From a virus: DNA of 50,914 bases. This document shows, one piece after another, positions 7,208-14,951 of the stretch. How positions within the stretch are numbered: the stretch's first letter is position 1; each line of letters opens with the position of its first letter. The stretch is from positions 1 to 50,914 of the IMG/VR virus record IMGVR_UViG_3300047560_001018, one strand, 5' to 3'. The notes under the pieces are model-generated. The model made no database searches, was not told the DNA's origin, and was given only the letters and a program-made list of their open reading frames with translations. The position numbers and the translations under genes are program-made.

Positions 7208-7730
7208 ATACGAGTGGGAGGAAGCGGAGAACCATAATCCGTGGGGCAAGAAGCGCAAGCGAGGGACACACTGCTCTAAGGGCCATGAGTTTACGCCAGA
7301 GAATACATTCATTCGAGCGTATGACAAGGCCCGCGTATGCCGAGAATGCCGCAAGCAGTATGCTCGTGAGAAGTATCAGCGCAACAAGGAGCTAACCGGA
7401 GCGTCACGCCAGAAGAAGATCCGGCAGGTGATCATCGAGTATGAGAACACGCTATCAGCTAATGCTATTGACAAGTGGCGAGAGCTGCAGTATGCTATTA
7501 GTGAGAATGATCCAAAGTGCAAAGGTGCTGAATCTGTCTATGCAGATAGACAATATCCAGTACCAGAGGATAAAGCCGAGGAGATGTGCCATGGCTGCCC
7601 ACTGATCAAGCTGTGCTACGACTATGCAGTAGCGGCCGAAGTCAACCAAGGCATTTGGGGTGGCATTGATTTTACACAGGAGGAGGAATATGACCTTATT
7701 GAAACGCTCTATCAAGGATCTTACAGTTGA
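7200..7730 (+). CDS. WhiB-like protein with N-terminal zinc-finger extension, 176 aa
   Basis: The C-terminal half has the WhiB signature: C107, then C130-x2-C133-x5-C139, and the turn GIWGG (151-155). In WhiB proteins four Cys hold a [4Fe-4S] cluster and the protein binds the host sigma factor to alter transcription. An additional N-terminal segment carries C25-x3-H29 (SKGHEFTPENTF) and C47-x2-C50, a knuckle resembling those of HNH-type phage proteins, making this longer than usual WhiB proteins of about 80-130 aa. A role in redirecting host transcription is inference from family. It lies at the head of the recombination/replication genes. Confidence 0.85.
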   Translation: MSKYEWEEAENHNPWGKKRKRGTHCSKGHEFTPENTFIRAYDKARVCRECRKQYAREKYQRNKELTGASRQKKIRQVIIEYENTLSANAIDKWRELQYAISENDPKCKGAESVYADRQYPVPEDKAEEMCHGCPLIKLCYDYAVAAEVNQGIWGGIDFTQEEEYDLIETLYQGSYS

Positions 7731-8391
7731 TCTGTTTCTACAGGAATCGGAACGAGATAAGCAACGCAAAGTTGGAGCGAGTCAGATCTCCGATCCATGC
7801 ACTAGACACTTAGCAAAAGCGCTGGTTGGTGAGAAAGAACAGCCGGCAAAGTATTGGTTGGGAGGTAAGATTGGAACAGCTATCCATAGCTTTATTGAAA
7901 ACGCTATTGATACTAGCACAGAGCATATCTTTAGCGATGCTATTGTTGAGCGTAAGATTGAACTGGGTCATATCGATGGTTACGGTGGCATTAGCAGCAA
8001 GCCTGACCTCGTTCTTCCTAGCATTAATCATCTAATCGACTGGAAGACCAGCAGCCGCAAGAAGGTTAAGCTGATCAAAGATCTAGTCGACGGCATTAAG
8101 CAGAGCCCAGCTTCGGAGTATACGCTTCAGAAGTATATCGGCCAAACCCAGCTGTATGCTTGGGGATTGAATCAGGCAGGAACTAAGATCGATGATATCA
8201 CGATCGTGTTTATCAATCGCGACGGCACATACGCCGAAGATATCTGGACCTATTCTATTCCATATCAGGAAGATATCGCGGTTGCACTATGGGATCGACT
8301 AGTTGCCCTGTGGAACGAGCTACAAGATGGAGCTCACCCAGACAACTATCCACCCAATGAGCATTGCTTTAAATGTTCTATGGGAATTTAG
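7690..8391 (+). CDS. Cas4/RecB-like PD-(D/E)XK nuclease, 233 aa
   Basis: ATG at 7690 follows AGGAGGAAT and is preferred over the longer frame. Order of motifs: N-terminal Cys in DPCTRHL, GTAIHSFIE (active-site His helix), KPDLVL (motif D), LIDWKTSS (the D/E-x-K motif) and QTQLYAWGL (Q-x3-Y helix), with CFKC at the end. This matches RecB/Cas4-family exonucleases, which often keep an Fe-S cluster; here three Cys are visible (one N-terminal, two C-terminal), so a complete cluster is uncertain. It precedes the Sak4-type ATPase and SSB genes, suggesting recombination or end processing. Confidence 0.88.
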   Translation: MTLLKRSIKDLTVDLFLQESERDKQRKVGASQISDPCTRHLAKALVGEKEQPAKYWLGGKIGTAIHSFIENAIDTSTEHIFSDAIVERKIELGHIDGYGGISSKPDLVLPSINHLIDWKTSSRKKVKLIKDLVDGIKQSPASEYTLQKYIGQTQLYAWGLNQAGTKIDDITIVFINRDGTYAEDIWTYSIPYQEDIAVALWDRLVALWNELQDGAHPDNYPPNEHCFKCSMGI

Positions 8392-8409
8392 CGACACGCC
8401 GTAACATAT

Positions 8410-8439
8410 TTGACTACAATTGGTTAAATGTGGTATAAT
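8410..8439 (+). promoter_or_regulatory. Sigma-70-type promoter before the recombination/replication genes
   Basis: TTGACT (8410-8415) and a perfect TATAAT (8434-8439) with an 18-base spacer lie in a 77-base gap between the nuclease gene and the next ATG, which has GAGGAGGAATTA as ribosome site. The gap holds nothing else obvious. It resembles the left-end promoter in spacing and in its AT-rich flanks. Confidence 0.75.
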
Positions 8440-8468
8440 GTATTTACACACAAATAGAGGAGGAATTA

Positions 8469-9200
8469 ATGTCGGCAACCGACTTTCCGGGCTTCTCATT
8501 CCAGAAGCTCATCCACAAGGCAGAACAGCTTAATAAGCCAAACTCGATCTTACTATTCGCAGATCCGGGCAAGGGCAAGACTTGGCTGGCCGCTTCGATC
8601 TCAGAGGTCGAGGGCTATGACAAGGTTCTTTTGATCGACGTTGAGGGTGGCGCGTCAGCGATCGCTCGAGACTGGAAGAACGTAGACGTTATCAGCGTGA
8701 AGACTCACGAGGGTTTCGTCAAGGTTATCGAAGAGCTACTTGCTAACCCTGACTACTACAACGCAGTGATCATCGACACCATTGGTGTTGTCATGGACCG
8801 AGCTGAGAAGTTCTTTGGCGAGAAGCCAGAGAACAAGAACAATAAGTTCGGCCGCTGGGGTGACCTGAAGAACTGGGCTAACCAAGTCTTCCGTGATCTT
8901 CACACTGCTTCGTTCACATCGATCATTATTGCACACGCACTTGACGACAAGGACGAATCAACGGGAGCAGTGAAGACTACTGCAATGCTTCCGGGCTCAT
9001 TCAAGGGAACGCTTCCGGGCATCCCCGATATCGTTGGCTACATGACGTTCGAGATGGGCGATGAGGGACCACAGCGTGTTCTAGTCACCGGAAACTCGGA
9101 TCGACTAGTAACCAAGAACCGCTTCGGTTTGCCACCGAAGATTTACGCACCAACCATGAAGAAGATCTTTGATCTCATTAACGAAGGAGGAAACAACTAA
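8469..9200 (+). CDS. Sak4-type RecA-like AAA ATPase, 243 aa
   Basis: Single-domain recombination ATPase. Walker A is ADPGKGKT (31-38); LLIDVEGG follows as the next conserved strand; NAVIIDTIG (99-106) is the Walker B region. These are features of the phage NTP-binding Sak4/RecA-core group, which promotes strand annealing or exchange with its SSB partner. The adjacent DUF669-like gene (one-base overlap at 9200) is the usual partner. It has its own promoter and is probably expressed strongly. Confidence 0.87.
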   Translation: MSATDFPGFSFQKLIHKAEQLNKPNSILLFADPGKGKTWLAASISEVEGYDKVLLIDVEGGASAIARDWKNVDVISVKTHEGFVKVIEELLANPDYYNAVIIDTIGVVMDRAEKFFGEKPENKNNKFGRWGDLKNWANQVFRDLHTASFTSIIIAHALDDKDESTGAVKTTAMLPGSFKGTLPGIPDIVGYMTFEMGDEGPQRVLVTGNSDRLVTKNRFGLPPKIYAPTMKKIFDLINEGGNN

Positions 9201-9667
9201 TGACTAACATTTCATTCGACATCACCGAGGAAGCCCTAGCGGCTGCCAATTCATCGAGCTACGAGCCAGTTCCAGCAGGTTCGTATAATGCAACCATCTT
9301 CGACGTCAAGTCGGAGCAGGTAAAGTCGGGTCCAAACGAGGGCAAGCCGCGCTTCAACATCCAGTTCCGTCTCGGTGGTCAGGGCGTTGAGAACCGTCGC
9401 GTGTTCGGTTACGTCTCACTCTACGCTGCTGGTGACTTCTGGAAGACCAAGGCGTTCTTCTCGGCGCTTGGCTACGACATGAAGTCTGGCAAGTTCACCG
9501 TTCCAGAGACAACCGAGTTGCTCGGTAAGCCAATCGGTGTCACTGTCAAGATCGGCACTGATCAGAACGGCCAGCCTCGAAACGAGATCGGCGGCTTCGA
9601 CAAGCCAGACGGCGCAGCAACCCTCGCTGCTGCTTTGGGCGCAAAGCCAGTAGGCGACGTCTTCTAG
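9200..9667 (+). CDS. DUF669-like single-stranded DNA-binding protein, 155 aa
   Basis: Beta-rich OB-fold-like protein with a typical opening (YEPVPAGSYNATIFDVKSEQ), a GKPRFNIQFRL strand, then FWKTKAFFSALG and IGVTVKI strands. This pattern fits the DUF669/phage SSB group that accompanies Sak4 ATPases. It would coat ssDNA during replication and recombination. The start shares a base with the stop of the ATPase gene (TAATG), with AAGGAGGAAACAAC as ribosome site. Confidence 0.8.
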   Translation: MTNISFDITEEALAAANSSSYEPVPAGSYNATIFDVKSEQVKSGPNEGKPRFNIQFRLGGQGVENRRVFGYVSLYAAGDFWKTKAFFSALGYDMKSGKFTVPETTELLGKPIGVTVKIGTDQNGQPRNEIGGFDKPDGAATLAAALGAKPVGDVF

Positions 9668-9709
9668 TCGAAAACAAAATCCTAGGTCATGATTTAAAAC
9701 TGACCCCAC

Positions 9710-9793
9710 GCCCGGACTGGTGTTAAAGCTTTGGTGTCTTCCTTTCTTTCTCCTTTCTGTTAGCTGATGCAAGTTCGATTCTTGCTCCGGGCA
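9710..9793 (+). ncRNA. tRNA-like element lacking a normal anticodon arm
   Basis: A perfect 7-bp acceptor stem (GCCCGGA 9710-9716 with TCCGGGC 9786-9792, discriminator A9793) and a perfect T-arm (GCAAG / TTCGATT / CTTGC, 9769-9785) are intact. The 52 bases between them do not fold into a normal D- and anticodon arm; they contain 22 consecutive pyrimidines (9737-9758). The total of 84 bases is near class II tRNA length. It may be a decayed tRNA, or a tRNA-like RNA using the acceptor end for processing. Confidence 0.5.
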
Positions 9794-9865
9794 CAAACTG
9801 CATGCTCTCCGTAAGTGGCCGGCATGTGGGTCCTGTAGTGTAGCCAAGGCAGCTGCAGGATATTT
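9794..9865. other. Structured spacer between tRNA-like element and tRNA-Asn
   Basis: No reading frame of note. Two local hairpins are visible: CATGC (9803-9807) with GCATG (9823-9827), and TCCTGTAG (9833-9840) with CTGCAGGA (9853-9860). They may be tRNA remnants or processing signals; nothing more can be read from them. Confidence 0.35.
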
Positions 9866-9937
9866 TGCCCCTTAGCTCAATGGCAGAGCAGGAAGCTGTT
9901 AACTTCAAGGTTGTTGGTTCGAGTCCAGCAGGGGCAG
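9866..9937 (+). tRNA. tRNA-Asn (GTT)
   Basis: Cloverleaf by hand: acceptor TGCCCCT/AGGGGCA (9866-9872 with 9930-9936), D-stem GCTC/GAGC, anticodon stem GGAAG with loop CTGTTAA (anticodon GTT at 9898-9900), variable loop AGGTT, T-stem GTTGG/CCAGC around TTCGAGT, discriminator G9937. The outermost anticodon-stem pair is G-A, a mismatch. CCA is not encoded. It probably supplements Asn decoding for AAC/AAT-rich phage genes. Confidence 0.9.
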
Positions 9938-9965
9938 CGGGAGAAACATACATAAAGGAGGATAC

Positions 9966-12161
9966 ATGAAGACAGCGGATTTCTTTTCTGCAGTATTTGG
10001 CGATGGCCGTGGACTAGCAACTATCGTAACCAAAGGTGCTACTGGCGAACTAACTGAGCAGCGGTTCTACGAGTATCCAGAGCGCAAAGATGAGATGATC
10101 GCATACTGCAATCTGCACACTCGCGAAGATGTTTACTTCTCACCAATTCTTTTCAACTCGCCACGTCGCATTAAAGAAAATGCTAAGACTGTATCAGTTA
10201 TCTATTCCGATGCAGATACTTGCGAGCCAGACAACTTCTTGATCGAGCCTTCGATCGTCGTGCAGACCTCGCCAGATCGCTGGCACACATACTGGATGCT
10301 GACTGAAGAGACAGATCCACAGGTAGCTGCACTTCTATCCAAGAAGATCGCACACGCCCATGCCCACCAAGGCTGTGACAAATCAGGCTGGAATACCACT
10401 AAGCTTCTCCGTGTGCCAAACTCGATGAACCTGAAGCGTGAACCATTTAGCGTTACGGCCGTTAGCAACGGATCACTATACACGCTTGATGATATCGAGC
10501 TGCACTATGGTGATGTTGAAGTTGAACCAATTCGGGAACTGACAATCTCAGAATTCCCACCAGAATTCCCAGACCTCATGACTACACTGAATAAGGTCCA
10601 GAGTAATCCGGAAGTGCTTGGCTTGTATATCAACGAGCCTTCTCCGAATGCAGACTGGTCCAAACTTCTGTGGAAGCTAGAGATCGCCTTGTATCGCCAA
10701 GGCCTAAGTGAGCGAGAGGTATTTGTTGTATGTCGCGGTGCGAAGTGCAACAAGTATCACTCACCGCTACGACCAAAGCGTATGGATGCAGATGGCGATC
10801 TATGGCGTGAAGTGCAGCGAGCGCACCAGTCGTTTGTTGCAGAGGGCGGAATGCTTGAGCCAGTGCGTATCGAGCCACTCGACACCATTGTTATCTCGCA
10901 GGAGCCCGAACGAGCTGTATTCTTAAGCGACGACGAGCGTTCTTTGGTCATGGAGACGCCCACGTTCGTGGATGAATATCTAGGATGGGCCACATCGAAG
11001 ACGGACGGTGCGATCAGTTATCAGATCGCTAGTGCATTTACTGCGCTATCGTGCGTATTCTCCGACATTGGTTATGCTGTGCCGAAGTACGGACGTATGG
11101 GCCTGAATCTGTGGTTTATGGTGCTAGGTGAAACAACTCTTACTCGTAAGTCAACTAGCCGCAACCTTATGTTGCGACTGATTCGCGAGTATGAAAAGTT
11201 CTCTGGCTACCAGATCGACATTGGTTCGGATGCAACGCCGGAAGGTGTTACATCTATCCTTTCTGAGCGAGACGGAAAGACTTCCCTATTGCACAGAGAT
11301 GAAGTCCAAGGTATGTTTAAGGACTTCATGAACAAAACCTACATGGCCTCAGCAGCCGAGCGATTCACTGAATTGTATGACGGCCATGTTCCGGTTGTAA
11401 TCCGATCAGGCAAGGGCAAGTCCCAGACTGAGCGAGCAACCACAAACTTCGTGATGTATCTTATGGGTATCGGATCGAAGACAGCTGATGTTCTCACTAC
11501 TGAGTACTTTAAGTCTGGCTTCTTGGCACGTTTCATTTATGTTACAGCCAAGACGCCAGACCGTACTCGTGAGATGGAGGATATCCAACAGGCAGAAGAG
11601 CATGAAGCGATCATTAAAGATGGTAAGCTAGACTCTTTGGTTAAGTCCCTTTATGGCGCAGTTACCTACTGGCAGAAGAAGGGCTCGCCAATGCCGCGAC
11701 CGATCCGATTGGATCACTCGGCACTGGAGCGGTTCAACCGATTCAAGTGGGAGATGGGCAACTTTGCTGAGTCTCACCCAGAATACGAATCGATCGAACC
11801 TAGCCGACAGCGACTAGCACTATCTGTTTGGAAGTGTGCAATCCTGTTGGCCATGTATGATCAGTCAGATGAAGTAAGACTTAAGCATATGCTTATTGCT
11901 ATTTACTATTCTGAAGACTGGTTTGCCAACCTAACTGAGATGGCTAGCGCTATCTCAAACTCTGAATGGCAGCGCGACGTCGACAAGCTCGAAGCGTTGG
12001 TCATGGATAAGGGTGGGCGAATTCGTTATGAAGAAGCGTATCGCAAGTTTAACAACAAGCGCAAGCGCGAATTCGACGAAATGGTACAGGCCCTGCAATC
12101 GCAGGCGCGTGTGCAGCAAGTAATAGAAAACCAGAAAACGTATTTGGAGGTGATTGGATAA
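9966..12161 (+). CDS. Primase-helicase: AEP primase domain with DUF3987-like ATPase, 731 aa
   Basis: The N-terminal part has archaeo-eukaryotic-type primase motifs: SDAD (81-84, catalytic D-x-D), TSPDRWHTYW (101-110, S-x-H nucleotide site) and RVPNSMNLKRE (149-159, third acidic/basic motif region). The C-terminal part is an ATPase with the Walker-A-like GETTLTRKST (388-397), SDATPEGV (421-428), the Walker-B-like LLHRDEVQGMF (441-451) and a downstream helical domain, like DUF3987-type helicases. It probably primes and unwinds at the phage origin and may substitute for a separate replicase-loading system. ATG at 9966 follows AAGGAGGATAC, just after tRNA-Asn. Confidence 0.87.
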   Translation: MKTADFFSAVFGDGRGLATIVTKGATGELTEQRFYEYPERKDEMIAYCNLHTREDVYFSPILFNSPRRIKENAKTVSVIYSDADTCEPDNFLIEPSIVVQTSPDRWHTYWMLTEETDPQVAALLSKKIAHAHAHQGCDKSGWNTTKLLRVPNSMNLKREPFSVTAVSNGSLYTLDDIELHYGDVEVEPIRELTISEFPPEFPDLMTTLNKVQSNPEVLGLYINEPSPNADWSKLLWKLEIALYRQGLSEREVFVVCRGAKCNKYHSPLRPKRMDADGDLWREVQRAHQSFVAEGGMLEPVRIEPLDTIVISQEPERAVFLSDDERSLVMETPTFVDEYLGWATSKTDGAISYQIASAFTALSCVFSDIGYAVPKYGRMGLNLWFMVLGETTLTRKSTSRNLMLRLIREYEKFSGYQIDIGSDATPEGVTSILSERDGKTSLLHRDEVQGMFKDFMNKTYMASAAERFTELYDGHVPVVIRSGKGKSQTERATTNFVMYLMGIGSKTADVLTTEYFKSGFLARFIYVTAKTPDRTREMEDIQQAEEHEAIIKDGKLDSLVKSLYGAVTYWQKKGSPMPRPIRLDHSALERFNRFKWEMGNFAESHPEYESIEPSRQRLALSVWKCAILLAMYDQSDEVRLKHMLIAIYYSEDWFANLTEMASAISNSEWQRDVDKLEALVMDKGGRIRYEEAYRKFNNKRKREFDEMVQALQSQARVQQVIENQKTYLEVIG

Positions 12162-12565
12162 TGGATCGTAACGAAGCATTGAAGGTAGCATCAGCACTGA
12201 ATGAAGCTATCTGGCTGAGAGATAACATCCACCTGCTATCCCGCGTGGATGTCGAGGATGGTGTAAAGCGGCTAGCTGTGTTCGGTGTGTTCTCCAACCG
12301 CCAGATACAAGCTATTACAGCGGGCCGGGTAAGCCATCAGTCAGTTGCTCGCATAACAGGCAAGAGCAACAAGTCTGGTGGCAGCCTGAACCCGGGCTCA
12401 CTAGAGCTACTACGTTCTGTGCTATACCGCCGAGCAGAATCAGAGTCAGACTTTGACCTGATCTCACAGGCGGTAGAGCTCGGAACATCACAACACATGG
12501 TTGCAAAGCTAACCGGCGTAAGCCAAAGCACAATTAGCAAGAAACTTAAGGAGGACAATGGCTGA
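12161..12565 (+). CDS. Putative helix-turn-helix DNA-binding protein, 134 aa
   Basis: The C-terminal segment HMVAKLTGVSQSTISKKLKE is a convincing helix-turn-helix of the type used in small regulators; an earlier segment (FGVFSNRQIQAITAGRVSHQ) may be a second HTH-like unit, suggesting two tandem DNA-recognition modules. It begins in a TAATG overlap with the primase gene. It could be a transcription regulator or an origin-binding accessory factor; which one is not shown. Confidence 0.7.
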   Translation: MDRNEALKVASALNEAIWLRDNIHLLSRVDVEDGVKRLAVFGVFSNRQIQAITAGRVSHQSVARITGKSNKSGGSLNPGSLELLRSVLYRRAESESDFDLISQAVELGTSQHMVAKLTGVSQSTISKKLKEDNG

Positions 12566-12725
12566 TCTAATGTCACGCAAAGCCAAGTTTGAGGAAGTAA
12601 AGCAAGATACAAAGGCTCTGCGATTCCACTGCGATCGCTATGAGTCTGGAGCTACTGACAAGCTGGCAAAGCAGTGCTATCAGTATCTACGAATCCTGAA
12701 GGAGGCCTACGGTGTGGAAGTCTAG
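12558..12725 (+). CDS. Hypothetical protein, 55 aa
   Basis: ATG at 12558 has AAGGAGGACA directly upstream and overlaps the end of the HTH gene; the end overlaps the RuvC-like gene by 14 bases. The product is helical and basic with two Cys. It was recovered because it fills a gap exactly and has a strong ribosome site. Function unknown. Confidence 0.6.
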   Translation: MADLMSRKAKFEEVKQDTKALRFHCDRYESGATDKLAKQCYQYLRILKEAYGVEV

Positions 12726-13158
12726 ACTGCTATGCCTCGATCCGGGTGGCACAACTGGTGTTGCCCTGCTAGAGTATGATGAAGAAACTGCGCCAAGCAT
12801 TATTTGGCACAAGCAGATCGAAGGCGGCCTGCAGGGCTTCCTAAATTTTCACTGGGATCAGTTGCAAGACTGGCTCTATAGTGAGATCATCTGCGAGTCA
12901 TTCACTCTCCGTGAAGGAGTCTACGGTGTAGACCTATCGCCAACGTACATAATCGGGGCACTAGAGGCCTTACACGAGTTGGATGATATTATCTATCAGG
13001 AACCGTCAATGAAGCCTCTATGCGACGATGAGCGCCTTAAGAAGATGGGTCTATATACACCGGGCCGAGGACATGCAATGGATGCTGTTCGTCATGGTGT
13101 TATCTACCTCCGCAACAAAAAGCACAAGCCTACGCTGGAAGCTGGGTGGAAGGAGTAA
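12712..13158 (+). CDS. RuvC-like Holliday-junction resolvase, 148 aa
   Basis: RNase H-fold nuclease expected to cut branched DNA before packaging. Motifs: LDPGGTTG (9-16, first catalytic Asp), IICESF (Glu in the second strand, around residue 62) and a C-terminal GHAMDAVRHG helix supplying the last acidic residue and a His. The length fits phage RuvC-like enzymes. GTG at 12712 is preceded by AAGGAGGCC. It lies between the primase-helicase block and the exonuclease. Confidence 0.83.
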   Translation: MWKSRLLCLDPGGTTGVALLEYDEETAPSIIWHKQIEGGLQGFLNFHWDQLQDWLYSEIICESFTLREGVYGVDLSPTYIIGALEALHELDDIIYQEPSMKPLCDDERLKKMGLYTPGRGHAMDAVRHGVIYLRNKKHKPTLEAGWKE

Positions 13159-13159
13159 T

Positions 13160-13897
13160 ATGAAGATTCTATTCTTGGATCTGGAGACAAGCCCCAACAT
13201 GGCATATGTTTGGGGATTGTTCAACCAGAATGTGTCTATCAACCAAATGGTAAAGTCAACCGAAGTGATCTGCTTCGGAGCAAGGTGGAATGGTGAAAAG
13301 AAAGTTACCTTCAAGTCTGTACACCATGACGGTAAAGAAGCGATGCTTGATTCGCTTTGGGAACTTGTTAATGAGGCTGATGTACTTGTGGGCTGGAATA
13401 GCCAAAGCTTTGACTCTAAGCACATTAAGCGAGAGCTCCTTGAAAATGGCTACACCCCACCGTCACCGTACAAAGAGCTTGATCTCATGCGTGTTGTGCG
13501 TTCACAGTTTAAGTTCCCGTCAAACAAACTCGATTATGTGGCGCAAAAGCTTGGAGTTGGTGCTAAAGTTAAGCACTCGGGTTTTGATCTATGGGTCGCT
13601 TGCATGGCAGGAGACAACAAAGCATGGGCGGAAATGAAGAAGTATCAGATTCAGGACGTAGACCTGCTGATCGACCTTTACGATAAGCTGCTACCTTGGA
13701 TCAAGAACCACCCGAATCGAGCACTACACGACGATGTTCCAGATGGCTGCCCAAACTGTGCGTCAACCAACATGGAGCGACGCGGCTTTAGCTACACTAC
13801 CGTAGCTAAATACCAGCGCTACCAGTGCAAGAACTGTGGGAAGTGGACGCGTGGCGGTACTGCGGTATCTAACGTCGCTCTTCGCTCGGCTGTTTAA
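13160..13897 (+). CDS. DnaQ-like 3'-5' exonuclease with C-terminal zinc ribbon, 245 aa
   Basis: Start ATG 13160 follows AAGGAGTAAT. The N-terminus has the D-x-E motif FLDLETS (5-11); GWNSQSFDSKHI is the Exo II N-x3-F-D motif, and YQIQDVDLLIDLYDKL carries the Exo III Y-x3-D pattern. These match the proofreading domain of family B polymerases and predicted phage exonucleases. After about residue 190 comes a zinc ribbon (CPNC ... CKNCGKW). No polymerase domain follows, so it is a stand-alone exonuclease that may assist replication or recombination. Confidence 0.83.
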   Translation: MKILFLDLETSPNMAYVWGLFNQNVSINQMVKSTEVICFGARWNGEKKVTFKSVHHDGKEAMLDSLWELVNEADVLVGWNSQSFDSKHIKRELLENGYTPPSPYKELDLMRVVRSQFKFPSNKLDYVAQKLGVGAKVKHSGFDLWVACMAGDNKAWAEMKKYQIQDVDLLIDLYDKLLPWIKNHPNRALHDDVPDGCPNCASTNMERRGFSYTTVAKYQRYQCKNCGKWTRGGTAVSNVALRSAV

Positions 13898-13919
13898 GCG
13901 CAACTATGTGGAGGTGGGC

Positions 13920-14198
13920 TTGTTAAAAGAGCTCCCTCCACTTGTTGTTCCAGCGGGATATGAGGAGCATGTGTTGCATATGTACAGCGAAGAGATGGAC
14001 GCGAATGTTATTGTCCATCTAGTGTGCGCCTGTGACGCTCCATCATTCAAGAAGATTGATCGAGATGAATATACCTGTATCCATTGCGATAATCCATGCA
14101 ATGTGGTAGACTGCATCAGATGTAAAGCATTGGATGAATTCGATAACTACGAATTCCCAGCAGATGAGATCGGTGGTGAAGAAGATTCCGACGTATGA
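13920..14198 (+). CDS. Cys-rich hypothetical protein, 92 aa
   Basis: TTG at 13920 is chosen because GGAGG lies five bases upstream, and the longer frame overlaps the exonuclease. Around residues 38-67 there are CAC, CIHCDNPC and CIRC, enough Cys for one or two zinc sites; the tail is very acidic. Function unknown; probably a nucleic-acid or protein-binding zinc protein. Confidence 0.6.
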   Translation: MLKELPPLVVPAGYEEHVLHMYSEEMDANVIVHLVCACDAPSFKKIDRDEYTCIHCDNPCNVVDCIRCKALDEFDNYEFPADEIGGEEDSDV

Positions 14199-14376
14199 TT
14201 ATGAATGCAAAGATTGCAAAACCAAGCTGTCAATCGTCGCAAACATTAAGGATACAGTTACTGAACCGGCTTGTGAAGATTGTAAAAAAGCAATGACTCG
14301 CAAGTATAACTTTGGCGCAGTGACATTTAAGGGTTCAGGTTTCTACCGGACCGACAGAAATAAGAAGGAGGAGTAA
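14176..14376 (+). CDS. FmdB-family zinc-ribbon protein, about 66 aa
   Basis: PTYDYECKDCKT near the start, CEDCKK in the middle and FKGSGFYRTD at the end are the hallmarks of FmdB-type small zinc-ribbon proteins, described as putative regulators in bacteria. GTG 14173 and GTG 14176 are both possible starts; the second gives the usual family N-terminus. The frame overlaps the preceding gene by 23 bases. The biological role in phages is not established. Confidence 0.75.
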   Translation: MKKIPTYDYECKDCKTKLSIVANIKDTVTEPACEDCKKAMTRKYNFGAVTFKGSGFYRTDRNKKEE

Positions 14377-14561
14377 TGCCGTATTACATTAGCAAGACAC
14401 AAAAAGATTGCAAAGGCCGTTGGGCTGTGATCAGTTCGGATAAGAAGATTCATGGCTGTCACCCAAACAAGCAGGCAGCGATTGCACAGATGGTTGCCAT
14501 CTCGATTGCTCAGAAGATGGATCCGGGTGGCACTTGGCCGGGCGACAAGAAGGCTAAATAA
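14376..14561 (+). CDS. Conserved actinophage-type hypothetical protein, 61 aa
   Basis: ATG at 14376 overlaps the previous TAA (TAATG), with AAGGAGGAG before it. The product is small and basic; GCHPNKQAAIAQMVAISIAQKM followed by PGGTWPG resembles a short motif found in several actinophage proteins. Function unknown. Confidence 0.65.
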   Translation: MPYYISKTQKDCKGRWAVISSDKKIHGCHPNKQAAIAQMVAISIAQKMDPGGTWPGDKKAK

Positions 14562-14944
14562 TGCAGGCCTACGATCTAGTTGACACACTCGTAAAGATCG
14601 ACTACTCAGTCCACAATACTGCACAAATGGTAGCTAACATTAAAGAAGCAAAGGTCATTCATCGGCCGACTGGTAACTTTATTATTATCACTGCTCAGCC
14701 AGATATCCCAGCTGTGCATAGTGCCGTTAGCGCAATGGTTAATGACAATTTTCCAAACTGCCAGCGAGTAGTATTTGTTAGTGGATCAGAAGCTCAAGTT
14801 GCAGAGAAAAAGGCTGGAGTTATTAAGCGTAATAACATCACTGACTTCACCGATAACAATCGTGCGATTCTAGCGAAGATCAAAGAGCTGGTTCCAGATG
14901 TAACCCTATGGGTTATGACTGGTTCTGGCAAGAAGAAATATTAG
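14561..14944 (+). CDS. Putative HAD-like protein, 127 aa
   Basis: ATG at 14561 overlaps the preceding stop. Alternating strands and helices (DLVDTLVKID, NFIIITAQPD, RVVFVSGSEAQVAEKKAGVI, DVTLWVMTG) give a Rossmann-like or HAD-like impression, with S/T at the strand ends. The catalytic D-x-D is not clearly present, so an enzyme call is not justified. It sits just before nucleotide-metabolism genes, so a nucleotidase-like role is possible. Confidence 0.55.
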   Translation: MQAYDLVDTLVKIDYSVHNTAQMVANIKEAKVIHRPTGNFIIITAQPDIPAVHSAVSAMVNDNFPNCQRVVFVSGSEAQVAEKKAGVIKRNNITDFTDNNRAILAKIKELVPDVTLWVMTGSGKKKY

Positions 14945-14951
14945 GAGGAAC

